Assembly (NCBI GenBank): GCA_036278715.1
Contig: DASUKN010000104.1
Coordinates: 1-24,003, forward strand
Direction of reading: 5' to 3'
Source: Udaeobacter sp025935755
GTDB lineage: Bacteria > Verrucomicrobiota > Verrucomicrobiia > Chthoniobacterales > UBA10450
DNA length: 24,003 bases
A program made the translations under genes and the position numbers. The notes below the pieces were generated by a model that made no database searches, had not been told where the DNA came from, and saw only the letters and a list, made by a program, of their open reading frames with translations. Positions 1 through 7,753 of the stretch are shown here, one piece after another (positions within the stretch are counted from its first letter, which is position 1; each line of letters starts with the position of its first letter).

Positions 1-270
1 GATATCGAGCGCATCGCCGGCAACTCTTCCCCATACCCACGGTGTTGGATCTTTTGCTGCCAGAATGGCGACTCCGGTAAGAATCTCCCGCCCGCCATAC
101 AGGCGCACGATGTATTCCTTATCTTCAAGGCCTAACAACCGGCCCAGCCAGCGCCCGCAGACCAGCTCAAAAAGCCCGAGCACGATGCTGAAAATGCCGA
201 GACCCTGCGCGAAGCGATAGGTTGCCATGTCGGCCTGACCACGTTGCGATAAATGAGTTTTGTAACGCAT
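1..270 (-). CDS. Small multi-pass membrane protein, partial (C-terminus off the left edge)
   Basis: An open frame of 90 codons starts with ATG at 268-270 and is still open at base 1. The start is supported by a GGGAAAG ribosome-binding stretch just upstream. The visible protein has a short basic N-terminus, a hydrophobic helix (about residues 22-38, GLGIFSIVLGLFELVCGRWL), a charged loop (LEDKEYIVRLYGGREI) and a second hydrophobic segment (LTGVAILAAK), ending WVWGRVAGDALDI. The pattern of GREI followed by a helix and then a DPxPWxWxRVAGDxLD stretch is one I recognise from small membrane proteins of unknown function, sometimes found near SRPBCC/cyclase-like genes; that link is from memory and unproven. 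It lies 19 bases downstream of the alcohol dehydrogenase on the same strand, so the two are probably co-transcribed. No function is assigned. Confidence 0.7.
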   Translation of the reverse strand, partial: MRYKTHLSQRGQADMATYRFAQGLGIFSIVLGLFELVCGRWLGRLLGLEDKEYIVRLYGGREILTGVAILAAKDPTPWVWGRVAGDALDI

Positions 271-289
271 AATCTTTCCCTACTTCTTG

Positions 290-1462
290 TTAGGGCCGCA
301 ATACCACTTTTATGCAGCCGTCTTCCTTATCACGGAACGTTTTGTACATTTCCGGTCCATCATCGAGTCCACACTGGTGGGTGATGACGAACGACGGATC
401 GATCTCGCCTTGTTCGATGCGGCGCGTCAGATCGTCCGTCCAGCGATTCACATGCGTCTGCCCCATCCTGAAGGTCAGGCCTTTGTTCATCGCAGCGCCA
501 AACGGTACTTTGTCTATGAGCCCGCCATAGACGCCGGGAATCGACAGCGTACCGCCCGGCCGGCAGACATAAATCATCTCACGCAAAACGTGTGGCCGAT
601 CGGTTTCGAGCATCAGCGCCTGCTTCACGCGGTCGTAAATTCCGTCCACTGTGCTGGTGACGTGCGACTCCATCCCAACTGCGTCGATGCATTTCTCCGG
701 ACCTTTTCCATCCGTCAGGTCATTTAATCTTTCGACAACACTTTCGGAATCGAAATTGATGGTCGTAGCCCCGGCTGCCTCTGCCATCGTCAGCCGCTCA
801 GGCACGCGGTCGATCGCCACGACCTGCCTGGCTCCCTGCATCATTGCACTGCGGATCGTGAACTGACCCACTGGTCCACACCCCCACACCGCAACTGTAT
901 CGGTGGGCTCGATCTCCGCCTGGGCTGCTGCCTGCCAGCCGGTAGGGAAAATATCGCCCAGGAAAAGAACCTGCTCGTCGCTAAGACTGTCCGGCACTTT
1001 GATATGCGTGGTGTCCGCGAAGGGCACGCGCACATACTCCGCCTGGCCGCCCGAATAGCCACCGGTCAGATGCGTGTAGCCGAATAGTCCCGCCGTTGTA
1101 TGGCCAAATACCGTGTCGGCCTTTTCCTTGTTACGATTAGAGCGTTCGCAAAGGGAGAAATTGCCGCGCCTGCATTGTTCGCACTCACCGCAAATGATTG
1201 TGAATGGCACCACCACGCGTTCGCCAACTTTGAGTCGGCCATTTACACCCGGTCCGACGTCCACGACTTCGCCCATGAACTCGTGACCCATCACATCTCC
1301 TTTCTTCATCCCGATCATGAAATGATCGTACAAATGCAAATCCGAACCGCAGATCGCGCAGCTTGTGACCTTTACAATTGCGTCACGGGGCTCTTCGATT
1401 TTCGGATCCGGAACCGTTTCGCAACGGATGTCTTCCTTCCCATGCCAAACTAATGCCCTCAT
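290..1462 (-). CDS. Zinc-dependent alcohol dehydrogenase (MDR superfamily, formaldehyde-dehydrogenase-like)
   Basis: A 390-residue medium-chain dehydrogenase/reductase, predicted cytoplasmic and NAD(P)-dependent. Catalytic zinc ligands are visible as C38 in AICGSD and the GHE pair H60/E61. The structural zinc loop is intact with C91, C94, C97 and C105. The Rossmann nucleotide-binding motif is GCGPVG at about residue 194. The insert around residues 255-300 (DAVGMESHVTSTVDGIYDRVKQ) and the length match the glutathione-independent formaldehyde dehydrogenase-like subgroup, longer than classical 340-residue alcohol dehydrogenases. The real substrate cannot be read from sequence. The ATG at 1460-1462 is preceded by CAGGGAAACAT, a good ribosome-binding site. 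It is probably the first gene of a two-gene unit with the membrane protein 19 bases downstream. A shorter relative lies at 22658-23692; both end in a K-V-x-x-R-P tail. Confidence 0.93.
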   Translation of the reverse strand: MRALVWHGKEDIRCETVPDPKIEEPRDAIVKVTSCAICGSDLHLYDHFMIGMKKGDVMGHEFMGEVVDVGPGVNGRLKVGERVVVPFTIICGECEQCRRGNFSLCERSNRNKEKADTVFGHTTAGLFGYTHLTGGYSGGQAEYVRVPFADTTHIKVPDSLSDEQVLFLGDIFPTGWQAAAQAEIEPTDTVAVWGCGPVGQFTIRSAMMQGARQVVAIDRVPERLTMAEAAGATTINFDSESVVERLNDLTDGKGPEKCIDAVGMESHVTSTVDGIYDRVKQALMLETDRPHVLREMIYVCRPGGTLSIPGVYGGLIDKVPFGAAMNKGLTFRMGQTHVNRWTDDLTRRIEQGEIDPSFVITHQCGLDDGPEMYKTFRDKEDGCIKVVLRP

Positions 1463-1703
1463 ATGTTTCCCTGTGTTGCTTCCCTTTGAGACGCTGAGCG
1501 TCGAGAACGGCGCTTGCCTTTTATATGAGAATCGGAAAAGCGTAATCAGTTGGTTCGAACAATTTCGTTTTTGTTAACGAAGCTCACGAAGAAATATTGC
1601 GAAGACTCACTTCACGTGTCCTTCCAATTTACTGCCGGGACGCGCATTCGAACTGAATGCTTTTAGTTGAACCTTCCGCGTTGAGCGTTTAAGCGTTGGG
1701 GGT
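1463..1703. other. Divergent intergenic region between the alcohol dehydrogenase and nadD
   Basis: About 240 bases separate two divergent genes, so both promoters should lie here. I see AT-rich patches (around 1520-1535 and 1550-1595) but no convincing -35/-10 pair that I would mark. A short perfect inverted repeat GACGC-TGA-GCGTC sits at 1490-1502, about 28 bases upstream of the dehydrogenase start on that gene's leader side. It could be a weak leader hairpin or operator, but it is too short to call. Confidence 0.4.
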
Positions 1704-2273
1704 TTGAAGAAGATCGCGATCTATGGCGGCACGTTCGACCCTGTCCATCACGCGCATCTAATTCTTGCGCGCGAAGCCATTGAAACGCTCGACCTCGATA
1801 AACTCATCCTGGTGCCCGCGGCGATTTCCCCTCTCAAGAAGGCCGCCCCGGTCGCGAGCGGCGAAGTACGATTAGCGATGCTGCAAGCGGCGATCAAGGG
1901 GGACCCGAAGTTTGAAGTAGACGAATGCGAACTGCGCCGGCCGCCGCCTTCGTACACCATCGATACTGTGGAAGAAATTCGCCGGCGTGACCCCGAATTC
2001 TCAATCTACTGTCTGATCGGCGAGGATAATGTCGAGCAACTGGCGCAGTGGCATCGTTTCGCCGAACTGGAGAAGATGGTGCGCTTTGTGGTTCTTGACC
2101 GTTCCGGTAAACAACCTTCACATTGTTACCACTTGATCCATCGCCGTATCGACATTTCTGCCACCGAAATAAGGCGGAGAGTTGCGCAGAATGAACCGAT
2201 TCGCTATCTCGTACCCGATTCGGTCCAGGAAATTATTCAGCGCGAAAAACTTTATCGGGAGCAATCGCAATAA
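1704..2273 (+). CDS. nadD: Nicotinate-nucleotide adenylyltransferase NadD
   Basis: NadD makes nicotinate adenine dinucleotide from nicotinate mononucleotide and ATP, a late step of NAD biosynthesis. The 189-residue protein opens with the nucleotidyltransferase signature GGTFDPVHHAHL (residues 8-19); the usual (H/T)xGH motif reads HHAH, with alanine in place of glycine. The second signature ISATEIRRR, which binds the ATP phosphates, is present near residue 150, and the family YCLIGEDN segment is visible in the middle. The start is TTG at 1704: the frame has a stop at 1668-1670 and no ATG or GTG between. A G-rich run lies directly upstream (1698-1702), too close for an ideal ribosome-binding site. 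It overlaps the probable start of rsfS; nadD-rsfS is a common bacterial pair. Confidence 0.95.
   Translation: MKKIAIYGGTFDPVHHAHLILAREAIETLDLDKLILVPAAISPLKKAAPVASGEVRLAMLQAAIKGDPKFEVDECELRRPPPSYTIDTVEEIRRRDPEFSIYCLIGEDNVEQLAQWHRFAELEKMVRFVVLDRSGKQPSHCYHLIHRRIDISATEIRRRVAQNEPIRYLVPDSVQEIIQREKLYREQSQ
2257..2261 (+). promoter_or_regulatory. Ribosome-binding site deciding the rsfS start
   Basis: GGGAG lies inside the 3' end of nadD, eight bases before the ATA at 2270. This spacing is optimal for initiation at ATA, whereas the in-frame ATC at 2264 would be only two bases away. It is the main evidence for the non-canonical start of rsfS. Confidence 0.5.
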
Positions 2274-2629
2274 CGCCGGAAAACCTAGCAAAAATTTGCG
2301 CTGACCTCGCCTCGAACAAAAAGGCGGAGGACATTGTGGTGTTGGATCTGCGGGATATTTCCAGCTTCACGGATTTTTTCGTGATCTGCTCGGGCACGTC
2401 GGAGCCTCAACTCAAGGCGATCGCCAGCGAGATTGAGAGCCGCTTGCGTGAGGATTATTCGCTGCGGCCGGTGGCAGTTGACGGATTTCCCGCCAGCCAG
2501 TGGATAGTGCTCGATTATCTGCAGGTGGTGGTCCACATCTTTCACCGGGACAAACGCGCTTACTACAGCTTGGAAGGGTTGTGGGGCGACGCCCCGGTGC
2601 TGCCGTGGGAATCAATGGCAAGCCACTAA
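2270..2629 (+). CDS. rsfS: Ribosomal silencing factor RsfS, probable AUA start
   Basis: RsfS binds ribosomal protein L14 (uL14) and blocks subunit joining when nutrients are scarce. The core DIVVLDLRDISSFTDFFVICSG and the C-terminal WIVLDYLQVVVHIFH and LEGLWGDAP segments are diagnostic. The family also has an N-terminal helix ending in KKAEDIVVLD, and this is encoded upstream of the first GTG (2336): the frame reads ITPENLAKICADLASNKKAE starting at 2270. No ATG, GTG or TTG exists in that upstream part. The best start is ATA at 2270-2272, eight bases after GGGAG (2257-2261) and overlapping the nadD stop as ATAA, an analogue of the common ATGA coupling. This gives 119 residues, normal for the family. 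A GTG start at 2336 would remove the conserved N-terminal helix. The product call is very secure; the start is inference. Confidence 0.9.
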   Translation: MTPENLAKICADLASNKKAEDIVVLDLRDISSFTDFFVICSGTSEPQLKAIASEIESRLREDYSLRPVAVDGFPASQWIVLDYLQVVVHIFHRDKRAYYSLEGLWGDAPVLPWESMASH

Positions 2630-2635
2630 CGAAAA

Positions 2636-2668
2636 GAGCCGACGCGGTACTCCCGTACGCGCCGGCTC
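2636..2668 (-). terminator. Strong hairpin terminator of the FKBP gene
   Basis: Inverted repeat with arms 2636-2650 and 2655-2668 and the four-base loop TCCC. About 13 base pairs form, with one A/C mismatch and one bulged G. Read on the minus strand it is followed by TTTTC (2635-2631), giving an intrinsic-terminator layout for the FKBP gene, whose stop is at 2691. On the plus strand it follows the rsfS stop by seven bases but has no T-run, so termination of nadD-rsfS there would depend on the hairpin alone. Confidence 0.75.
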
Positions 2669-2690
2669 GGAAAAACCGATTGCCTCGCGG

Positions 2691-3440
2691 TTACTTCTTC
2701 GTTGGCGCCGGTGCCGGCGGAGGAGGAACTTTCGCAGCAGAACCCTGCGGGGCAGGTGTTGGCGGCGGTTTCACGTCCTGTAATTCAACATCAAAAATCA
2801 GCGTCGAATTCGGACCGATATCCGGACCCATTGCGCGCTCGCCATAGGCGAGGCTCGCCGGAATAAACAACTGATATTTCGCTCCCTGCTTCATCAATTG
2901 AAGCGCTTCGGTCCAGCCTTTGATCACACCGTTAACCGGAAACGTAGCCGGCTGACCGCGCTTGTACGAACTGTCAAACTCCGTTCCATCGATGAGTGTG
3001 CCCCGGTAATTCACCGTCACCATGTCGGTGGCTTTGGGAGTTGGACCGGTTCCCTCTTTCTCCACCTTGTATTGCAAACCACTCGCGGTCGTCTTTACAC
3101 CAGGTTTCTTCTTGTTCTCCTCCAGAAACTTCGTGCCCTCTGCTTTGTTTTTCTCGCCCGCTTGTTTCTGTTTCGTTTCCATGTCTTTCTCGAATTGCGC
3201 CATGATGTCCTTGACCTGGTCAGTTGTCAGTTGCGGCTTGCCGGCAATGGCGTCTTTGATGCCCGCTGCGAGAACATCGGGATTCACGTCCACCTTCTGG
3301 CGGCCCAGATTGAATCCAATTTGCATACCAATGCTGTAGCTGACCTTGTCCTTTTGGTCTTTGAGCTGTGGTGATTTGTCTTGCCCCAACAGTGGGAGTG
3401 CAAGTAAGGATGCGCTGACAATAACAATAAAACGTTTCAT
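2691..3440 (-). CDS. Exported FKBP-type peptidyl-prolyl isomerase (FkpA/Mip-like)
   Basis: A 249-residue periplasmic folding helper that catalyses cis-trans isomerisation of proline bonds. Residues 1-20 are a signal peptide (MKRFIVIVSASLLALPLLGQ). Residues about 33-110 are the helical FKBP_N dimerisation domain (SYSIGMQIG, then lysine-rich helices). Residues about 118-222 are the FKBP catalytic domain, with VTVNYRGTLIDGTEFDSS, FPVNGVIKGWTEAL and LAYGERAMG...LIFDVEL. A proline/alanine-rich tail (residues 225-247) follows and is not part of the fold. Domain order and length match Mip and FkpA. The gene is a single unit: divergent from the lysozyme-like gene on one side and convergent with rsfS on the other, with a clear terminator. 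Confidence 0.95.
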   Translation of the reverse strand: MKRFIVIVSASLLALPLLGQDKSPQLKDQKDKVSYSIGMQIGFNLGRQKVDVNPDVLAAGIKDAIAGKPQLTTDQVKDIMAQFEKDMETKQKQAGEKNKAEGTKFLEENKKKPGVKTTASGLQYKVEKEGTGPTPKATDMVTVNYRGTLIDGTEFDSSYKRGQPATFPVNGVIKGWTEALQLMKQGAKYQLFIPASLAYGERAMGPDIGPNSTLIFDVELQDVKPPPTPAPQGSAAKVPPPPAPAPTKK

Positions 3441-3499
3441 AAGATCGTGTTTCCGCGCCGTTTTAATTTAGGTTGGTCGCCGCAGAAAGCCGCACGCTA

Positions 3500-4345
3500 A
3501 TGGATAAACGCCTCCCGTCAAGAAAACAGCTCAGGGATGAGCTCAGCCGCGGCATTTGGCAATCCGGAGCGATATTCGCCGGATTGATCGCACTCTGGCC
3601 GGGACTGGCGGACGCGATCACGATCTCGCACAGCGATGCATTGAAAGTTGGGAAAAAGGTCTGGCAAAACGAGTGTAACGGAACGATCTCCGGCCTTACT
3701 TCATGGAACCAGGGTGAAGATTTTGCGTCACTCGGCATCGGCCACTTCATCTGGTACCCGAAGGGGAGGCGCGGGCCGTTCGAAGAGAGTTTTCCGGAGC
3801 TGGTAAAGTTCGTATCACGTCGCGGCGCCAAGTTGCCGACGTTGTTGCTGAATGTTGGCGCCGGACAGCCGTGTCCCTGGAACTCGCGAGCCGAGTTTCT
3901 GCAAGCCCGAAATTCAGCGGAAATGAATCAGTTGCGGCGGTTTTTAGCCGATACAATTGATCTGCAGGCAGAATTTCTTGTTGCCAGATTGGAAGCCGCT
4001 CTGCCTAAAATGCTGGCCGAAGCGGCGCCTGCCGACAAAATGAACGTGCAACGACAATTCGAACGCCTCACGAAAACGCCGCAGGGATGCTACGCCCTCA
4101 TCGATTATGTGAACTTCAAAGGCGAAGGCGTTTTGCACACCGAACGGTATCGGGGACAAGGATGGGGTTTGCTTCAAGTGCTGGAAGCGATGCATGGCAC
4201 TTCGGATTCAGGCGCGCCTGCTGAATTTGCGCGCGCCGCTAAAGTTGTCCTGACGCAGCGTGTCCAGAACGCTCCCGCCGCCCGCCACGAATCACGTTGG
4301 TTAACGGGTTGGCTTCGGCGCGTAAATAGCTACAGTGGCGGCTGA
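3500..4345 (+). CDS. Exported protein of unknown function with a lysozyme-like motif
   Basis: I do not recognise a named family. With the ATG at 3500 the protein has 281 residues; a TTG at 3473 would add nine. Residues 18-39 form an export signal or anchor (GIWQSGAIFAGLIALWPGLADA). The most telling segment is residues 57-87: an NEC motif with E58, then GLTSWNQGEDFASLGIGHFIWYP. An acidic residue followed about 20 residues later by GIGH recalls the GH24/T4-lysozyme active-site region (Glu, Asp, Thr, then GIGH), with E58, D74 and S77 in similar order but with a longer spacing. The C-terminal half is helical, with conserved-looking ALIDYVNFKGEG and GWGLLQVLEAM. It lies six bases upstream of an L,D-transpeptidase, which supports a peptidoglycan role. 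The lysozyme assignment is inference only. Confidence 0.75.
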   Translation: MDKRLPSRKQLRDELSRGIWQSGAIFAGLIALWPGLADAITISHSDALKVGKKVWQNECNGTISGLTSWNQGEDFASLGIGHFIWYPKGRRGPFEESFPELVKFVSRRGAKLPTLLLNVGAGQPCPWNSRAEFLQARNSAEMNQLRRFLADTIDLQAEFLVARLEAALPKMLAEAAPADKMNVQRQFERLTKTPQGCYALIDYVNFKGEGVLHTERYRGQGWGLLQVLEAMHGTSDSGAPAEFARAAKVVLTQRVQNAPAARHESRWLTGWLRRVNSYSGG

Positions 4346-4351
4346 TAATTT

Positions 4352-4981
4352 ATGCCGAGAGCACTCCGAACATTTTTTATTGCGCTTTTGTTGACGGCTC
4401 TTTCCTCGTCAATTGACGCACAGTTCCGTCTTTTCGGGCCAAGATCACCCAGGCCCACGCCGCAACCGCGACAGATGCGCGGCGCGTCCGCTTACATCAG
4501 TCGTCAGGCTCCCTTAAAAGTGAATCAATCGGTACTCAGCCAGGCCACGCCGGACAATGTGCACGTTCGCGTTTCACTTCCCAAACAGCGCGCCTATTTA
4601 ATGGTCGGCGAGGAAATCGCTGCCGATAGTCCGATTTCTTCAGGCAAGGCCGGGCACAGCACGCCGAGTGGGCATTTCTCCGTTCTCGAAAAAGATCCAG
4701 ACCATCGCTCGAGTATCTACGGCGATTTCGTCGACAGCTCCGGCCGGGTTGTTCGCGCCGGCATTAGCTCCAAGGCTGACTCCGCGCCGAGCGGAACGCA
4801 TTATGTCGGTGCGCCGATGAGGTGGTTCATGCGGTTAACCGGCGAAGGCGTCGGGATGCATGTCGGAATTTTGCCGGGTTACCCCGCATCCCATGGATGC
4901 ATTCGAATGCCGTCGGACGGAGCGAAGTTATTTTACGATACGGTAAGGATCGGCACCAAAGTCGACGTCGGCGATTACTAA
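4352..4981 (+). CDS. L,D-transpeptidase (YkuD domain), exported
   Basis: A 209-residue periplasmic enzyme of the YkuD family, which cross-links peptidoglycan through 3-3 bonds or attaches proteins to it. Residues 1-23 form a signal peptide (ALRTFFIALLLTALSSSIDA), followed by a proline- and arginine-rich linker. The catalytic domain covers about residues 70-209. The family motif is complete: H170 in GMHVGILPGYP, then S180-H181-G182-C183 with R185 (SHGCIRM); C183 is the nucleophile. The domain begins VRVSLPKQRAYLM and includes the GHSTPSGHFSV segment. It starts six bases after the stop of the lysozyme-like gene, so the two form a short operon. It is convergent with cinA, with a repeat between them. 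Confidence 0.94.
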   Translation: MPRALRTFFIALLLTALSSSIDAQFRLFGPRSPRPTPQPRQMRGASAYISRQAPLKVNQSVLSQATPDNVHVRVSLPKQRAYLMVGEEIAADSPISSGKAGHSTPSGHFSVLEKDPDHRSSIYGDFVDSSGRVVRAGISSKADSAPSGTHYVGAPMRWFMRLTGEGVGMHVGILPGYPASHGCIRMPSDGAKLFYDTVRIGTKVDVGDY

Positions 4982-4990
4982 CACGCCAGG

Positions 4991-5072
4991 CGTCATGTCG
5001 AGCATCGTCGAGACATCCCGATGCTAAACCGAAAACCGATGCTACGGCGCTCCTCCACTCCGCTCGGAATGA
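4991..5072. repeat. Degenerate copy 1 of a dispersed inverted repeat
   Basis: The left arm (from GTCATGTCGAGC at 4992 to GACATCCC) and the right arm (CACTCCGCTCGGAATGA, ending near 5071) match the ends of the clearer copies at 6379-6444 and 11689-11772 with several changes. It lies between the convergent ldt and cinA genes and runs into the 3' end of cinA, encoding its last residues. Confidence 0.55.
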
Positions 5073-6331
5073 ACATCCGATTCCTTGAGAAGTTTCCGTC
5101 GTAAAAGATCGAGTGCGGTTTGCGCCGCTAGTTGTTTGAACGTCTCGCGATCGGTTAGGAAACGGAATTTCATGACAAAAGTCTTTGAAGTTTTCGAAGC
5201 CAGCGCAACGTAAACCGTGCCGACCGGCTTTTCTTCCGAGCCCCCCGTGGGTCCTGCAATGCCAGTGGTAGCAAGCGCGTAGGTGGAGCCTGCTCGTGTA
5301 CGCGCGCCATCGGCCATGGCACGAGCAACTTCTTCACTGACTGCGCCATGTTTTTCGATTAACTCCGAATCCACATTTAAGACGTCGCTCTTTGCAGAGT
5401 TCGAGTAGGTGACATAACCCGCGAGAAAAACTTCGGATGCCCCCGGAACATTGGTGATCTGGTTAGAAATCAAACCGCCAGTGCACGATTCGGCAGTTGC
5501 TAACGTCTCGTTGCGTTGTTTCAACAGGTTCACGACCACTGCTGCAAGCGCTTCGCCGTGGTCGGAGAAAATCGAAACGCGCAATTCGCGACGAATGATC
5601 GCGTCAGCCCCTGCGATTGCGTTTGGAGCGCCGATGATCCGTACTTCGACTTCACCCGGTCGGGCGCAGTAGCCCAGTTCGATGCCCGGAATTGCCAGGA
5701 CCTTCCTGCCAATTGCGTTCTCAACCAGCGATTCGCCTACTCCGGCGATACTGTATGACCGCCGTTCGACTTGGGGCGGGCCCGTGATGATCGATTTCAA
5801 AATCGGTATCGCGAACTTTTTGAACATAGGCTGAAGCTCGCGAGGCGGTCCTGGCAAAACAAAGACGTGCGGCGACGGAATACGCGGATTGATGTTTGCC
5901 TTCAGATAAAATCCCGGCGCACTTCCATTTTCGTTAGGCAGAACCTCCGCGCCTGCAAGCACATCAGCCTGGCGCGCAATGCCCGAAGACCATTTGATTC
6001 CACGGACTTGCAGCCTGCGCTCAAGCCAGGCCAACAGCTCGGGGTCCCGACGCAGATCCAGGCCCAATGATTCAGCAACCATTTCGCGCGTAATGTCGTC
6101 ACTGGTCGGACCGAGGCCGCCCGTTACAAACAGGATTTCGCAGTGCGGAAATAGTTCGACGAGAGTGCGACGGATCACCTCGCTATCGGGAACTGTCCGC
6201 CGTTCTTCGATTCGCAGGCCGAGCGGAAGAATCTCCCGCGCTATAAACGCCAAATGCGCATCTTGAACGTCACCCAGCAAAAGTTCGGTTCCTGTGTTGA
6301 TGAGAATCGCGCGCACAATCGGGGTCACCAT
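5042..6331 (-). CDS. cinA: CinA family protein (MoCF-like domain plus nicotinamide-nucleotide amidase)
   Basis: CinA proteins combine an N-terminal molybdopterin-binding-like/ADP-ribose pyrophosphatase domain with a C-terminal PncC domain that deamidates NMN to nicotinate mononucleotide for pyridine recycling. The N-terminal half shows GTELLLGD, FVTGGLGPTSDD and LPGPPRE. The C-terminal half shows AESCTGG, the AGYVTYSNSAK stretch and TTGIAGPTGG. I chose the ATG at 6331, giving 429 residues beginning MVTPIVRAILINTGTELL, because family members start just before this strand; a TTG at 6355 would add eight residues. The last eleven residues (from about DVHSERSGGAP) are encoded by a dispersed repeat, so the natural end of the protein has been replaced or extended. 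It is downstream of clpX on the same strand, separated by another repeat. Confidence 0.93.
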   Translation of the reverse strand: MVTPIVRAILINTGTELLLGDVQDAHLAFIAREILPLGLRIEERRTVPDSEVIRRTLVELFPHCEILFVTGGLGPTSDDITREMVAESLGLDLRRDPELLAWLERRLQVRGIKWSSGIARQADVLAGAEVLPNENGSAPGFYLKANINPRIPSPHVFVLPGPPRELQPMFKKFAIPILKSIITGPPQVERRSYSIAGVGESLVENAIGRKVLAIPGIELGYCARPGEVEVRIIGAPNAIAGADAIIRRELRVSIFSDHGEALAAVVVNLLKQRNETLATAESCTGGLISNQITNVPGASEVFLAGYVTYSNSAKSDVLNVDSELIEKHGAVSEEVARAMADGARTRAGSTYALATTGIAGPTGGSEEKPVGTVYVALASKTSKTFVMKFRFLTDRETFKQLAAQTALDLLRRKLLKESDVHSERSGGAP

Positions 6332-6378
6332 CAACGCAGAACCGCAAGCGCACAATGCTCTACACGCCGACTAAAAGG

Positions 6379-6444
6379 CCTGTCATGTTGAGCGAAGCGA
6401 AACATCCCGGATCAGAGATTCTTCGCTTCGCTCAGAATGACAGG
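6379..6444. repeat. Dispersed inverted repeat, copy 2 (best palindrome)
   Basis: The left arm starts CCTGTCATGTTGAGCGAAGC (6379) and the right arm ends TTCGCTTCGCTCAGAATGACAGG (6444). The arms pair over more than 20 bases with a few mismatches and would form a long hairpin. It begins about ten bases after the clpX stop on the minus strand, where it could end transcription or protect the mRNA 3' end. It is the same family as 4991-5072 and 11689-11772. Confidence 0.85.
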
Positions 6445-6454
6445 CTGTGAAACT

Positions 6455-7735
6455 TCAGGCCGCGCTCTTGTCCTGCTTCTTGCGAATAAGCGGCAGCTTT
6501 TTGCCTTCTACTACCGCGCGATTGATCGTGACTTCGGCGATGTCTTCGCGGCTCGGCACGTCGTACATGATGTCGAGCATGATGCGCTCAAGCATCGAAC
6601 GCAGCGCACGCGCACCCGTGCCTTTGGTAACAGCCTGCGCCGCGAGAGCGCGCAGCGCATCTTTGGTCAAAGTCAGACGGACTCCCTCCATTGAGAAAAG
6701 TTTGGTGTACTGTTTCACCATTGCGTTTTTGGTTTCCGTCAAAATCGCGACCATCTCATCCTCGGTGAGCGCATCGAGCGAACTAACAACCGGCAGGCGA
6801 CCGATGAATTCCGGTATCATCCCAAACGCGAGAAGATCTTCCGGTTCCACGTACCGAATGGATTGTTTACGCAACGCATCCTCCACCTCCAGAGTTGGGC
6901 TGCCAAAGCCCATCACTTTTTGGCCAATCCGTTTTTGGATAATTTTGTCGAGCCCTATGAATGCGCCGCCGCAAATGAAAAGAATCTTTTCGGTGTTGAC
7001 CTGAATGTACTCCTGGTGCGGATGTTTGCGCCCGCCTTGCGGTGGAACATTGCAGGTGCTGCCTTCCAGAATTTTTAACAAAGCCTGCTGCACGCCTTCG
7101 CCTGAAACATCGCGTGTGATGGAAACGTTATCGGTTTTGCGTCCGATTTTGTCGATCTCATCTATGTAAACGATCCCGATCTCAGCGCGTTTTACATCGT
7201 AGTCGGCATTTTGAAGTAACCGGAGAATGATGTTTTCGACATCTTCCCCTACATAACCGGCTTCGGTCAGCGTTGTGGCGTCGGCAATGCAGAACGGCAC
7301 GTCAAGAATTCTGGCAAGTGTTTTTGCGAGCAGAGTCTTCCCCGACCCTGTGGGACCGATAAGCAGAATGTTGCTCTTCTCGATCTCGACATCTGCCAAT
7401 GGATCCGCCTGAAACGCAGCTGAAGTATCTGCGGGCGCAGGACTTTGCAGCACGCGCTTGTAATGATTATGCACCGCGACCGACAACGTCTTTTTGGCGA
7501 CGTCCTGGCCGATTACATATTGGTCAAGGGCTTCCCGAATTTGCGCCGGCTTGGGCACGCGGATGTTTGAAGACTGACGTCGCGCATCTTCATTGAGCTC
7601 TTTATCGAGAATGCTTTTGCAAACGTTGATGCAGCTGTCGCAAATATAAACGCCCGGACCTGCGATGAGTTTTCGCACTTCGGCGTGGCTTTTGCCACAG
7701 AAGGAGCACATGGTGAGGTTCGAAGCGCGCGCCAT
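6455..7735 (-). CDS. clpX: ATP-dependent Clp protease ATP-binding subunit ClpX
   Basis: ClpX is the hexameric AAA+ unfoldase that feeds tagged proteins into ClpP. At 426 residues it has the normal length. The N-terminal zinc-binding domain has all four cysteines (C10, C13, C32, C35). Walker A is GPTGSGKT at 127-134 and Walker B with its acidic pair is IVYIDEID at 188-195. The pore loop GYVGED (160-165) is present, as is the RKHPHQEY segment near the RKH loop, the arginine region and the GARALRSMLERIMLD sensor-2 region. It follows clpP by 18 bases in the usual tig-clpP-clpX order, and a hairpin-forming repeat lies directly after its stop. Confidence 0.98.
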   Translation of the reverse strand: MARASNLTMCSFCGKSHAEVRKLIAGPGVYICDSCINVCKSILDKELNEDARRQSSNIRVPKPAQIREALDQYVIGQDVAKKTLSVAVHNHYKRVLQSPAPADTSAAFQADPLADVEIEKSNILLIGPTGSGKTLLAKTLARILDVPFCIADATTLTEAGYVGEDVENIILRLLQNADYDVKRAEIGIVYIDEIDKIGRKTDNVSITRDVSGEGVQQALLKILEGSTCNVPPQGGRKHPHQEYIQVNTEKILFICGGAFIGLDKIIQKRIGQKVMGFGSPTLEVEDALRKQSIRYVEPEDLLAFGMIPEFIGRLPVVSSLDALTEDEMVAILTETKNAMVKQYTKLFSMEGVRLTLTKDALRALAAQAVTKGTGARALRSMLERIMLDIMYDVPSREDIAEVTINRAVVEGKKLPLIRKKQDKSAA

Positions 7736-7753
7736 ATGCTCTGGATTTCCGCG

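Noticed and set aside
1690..1710. An upstream ATG or GTG start for nadD
   Set aside because: The frame has a stop at 1668-1670 and no ATG or GTG before the TTG at 1704, which directly precedes the conserved KKIAIYGGTFDP.
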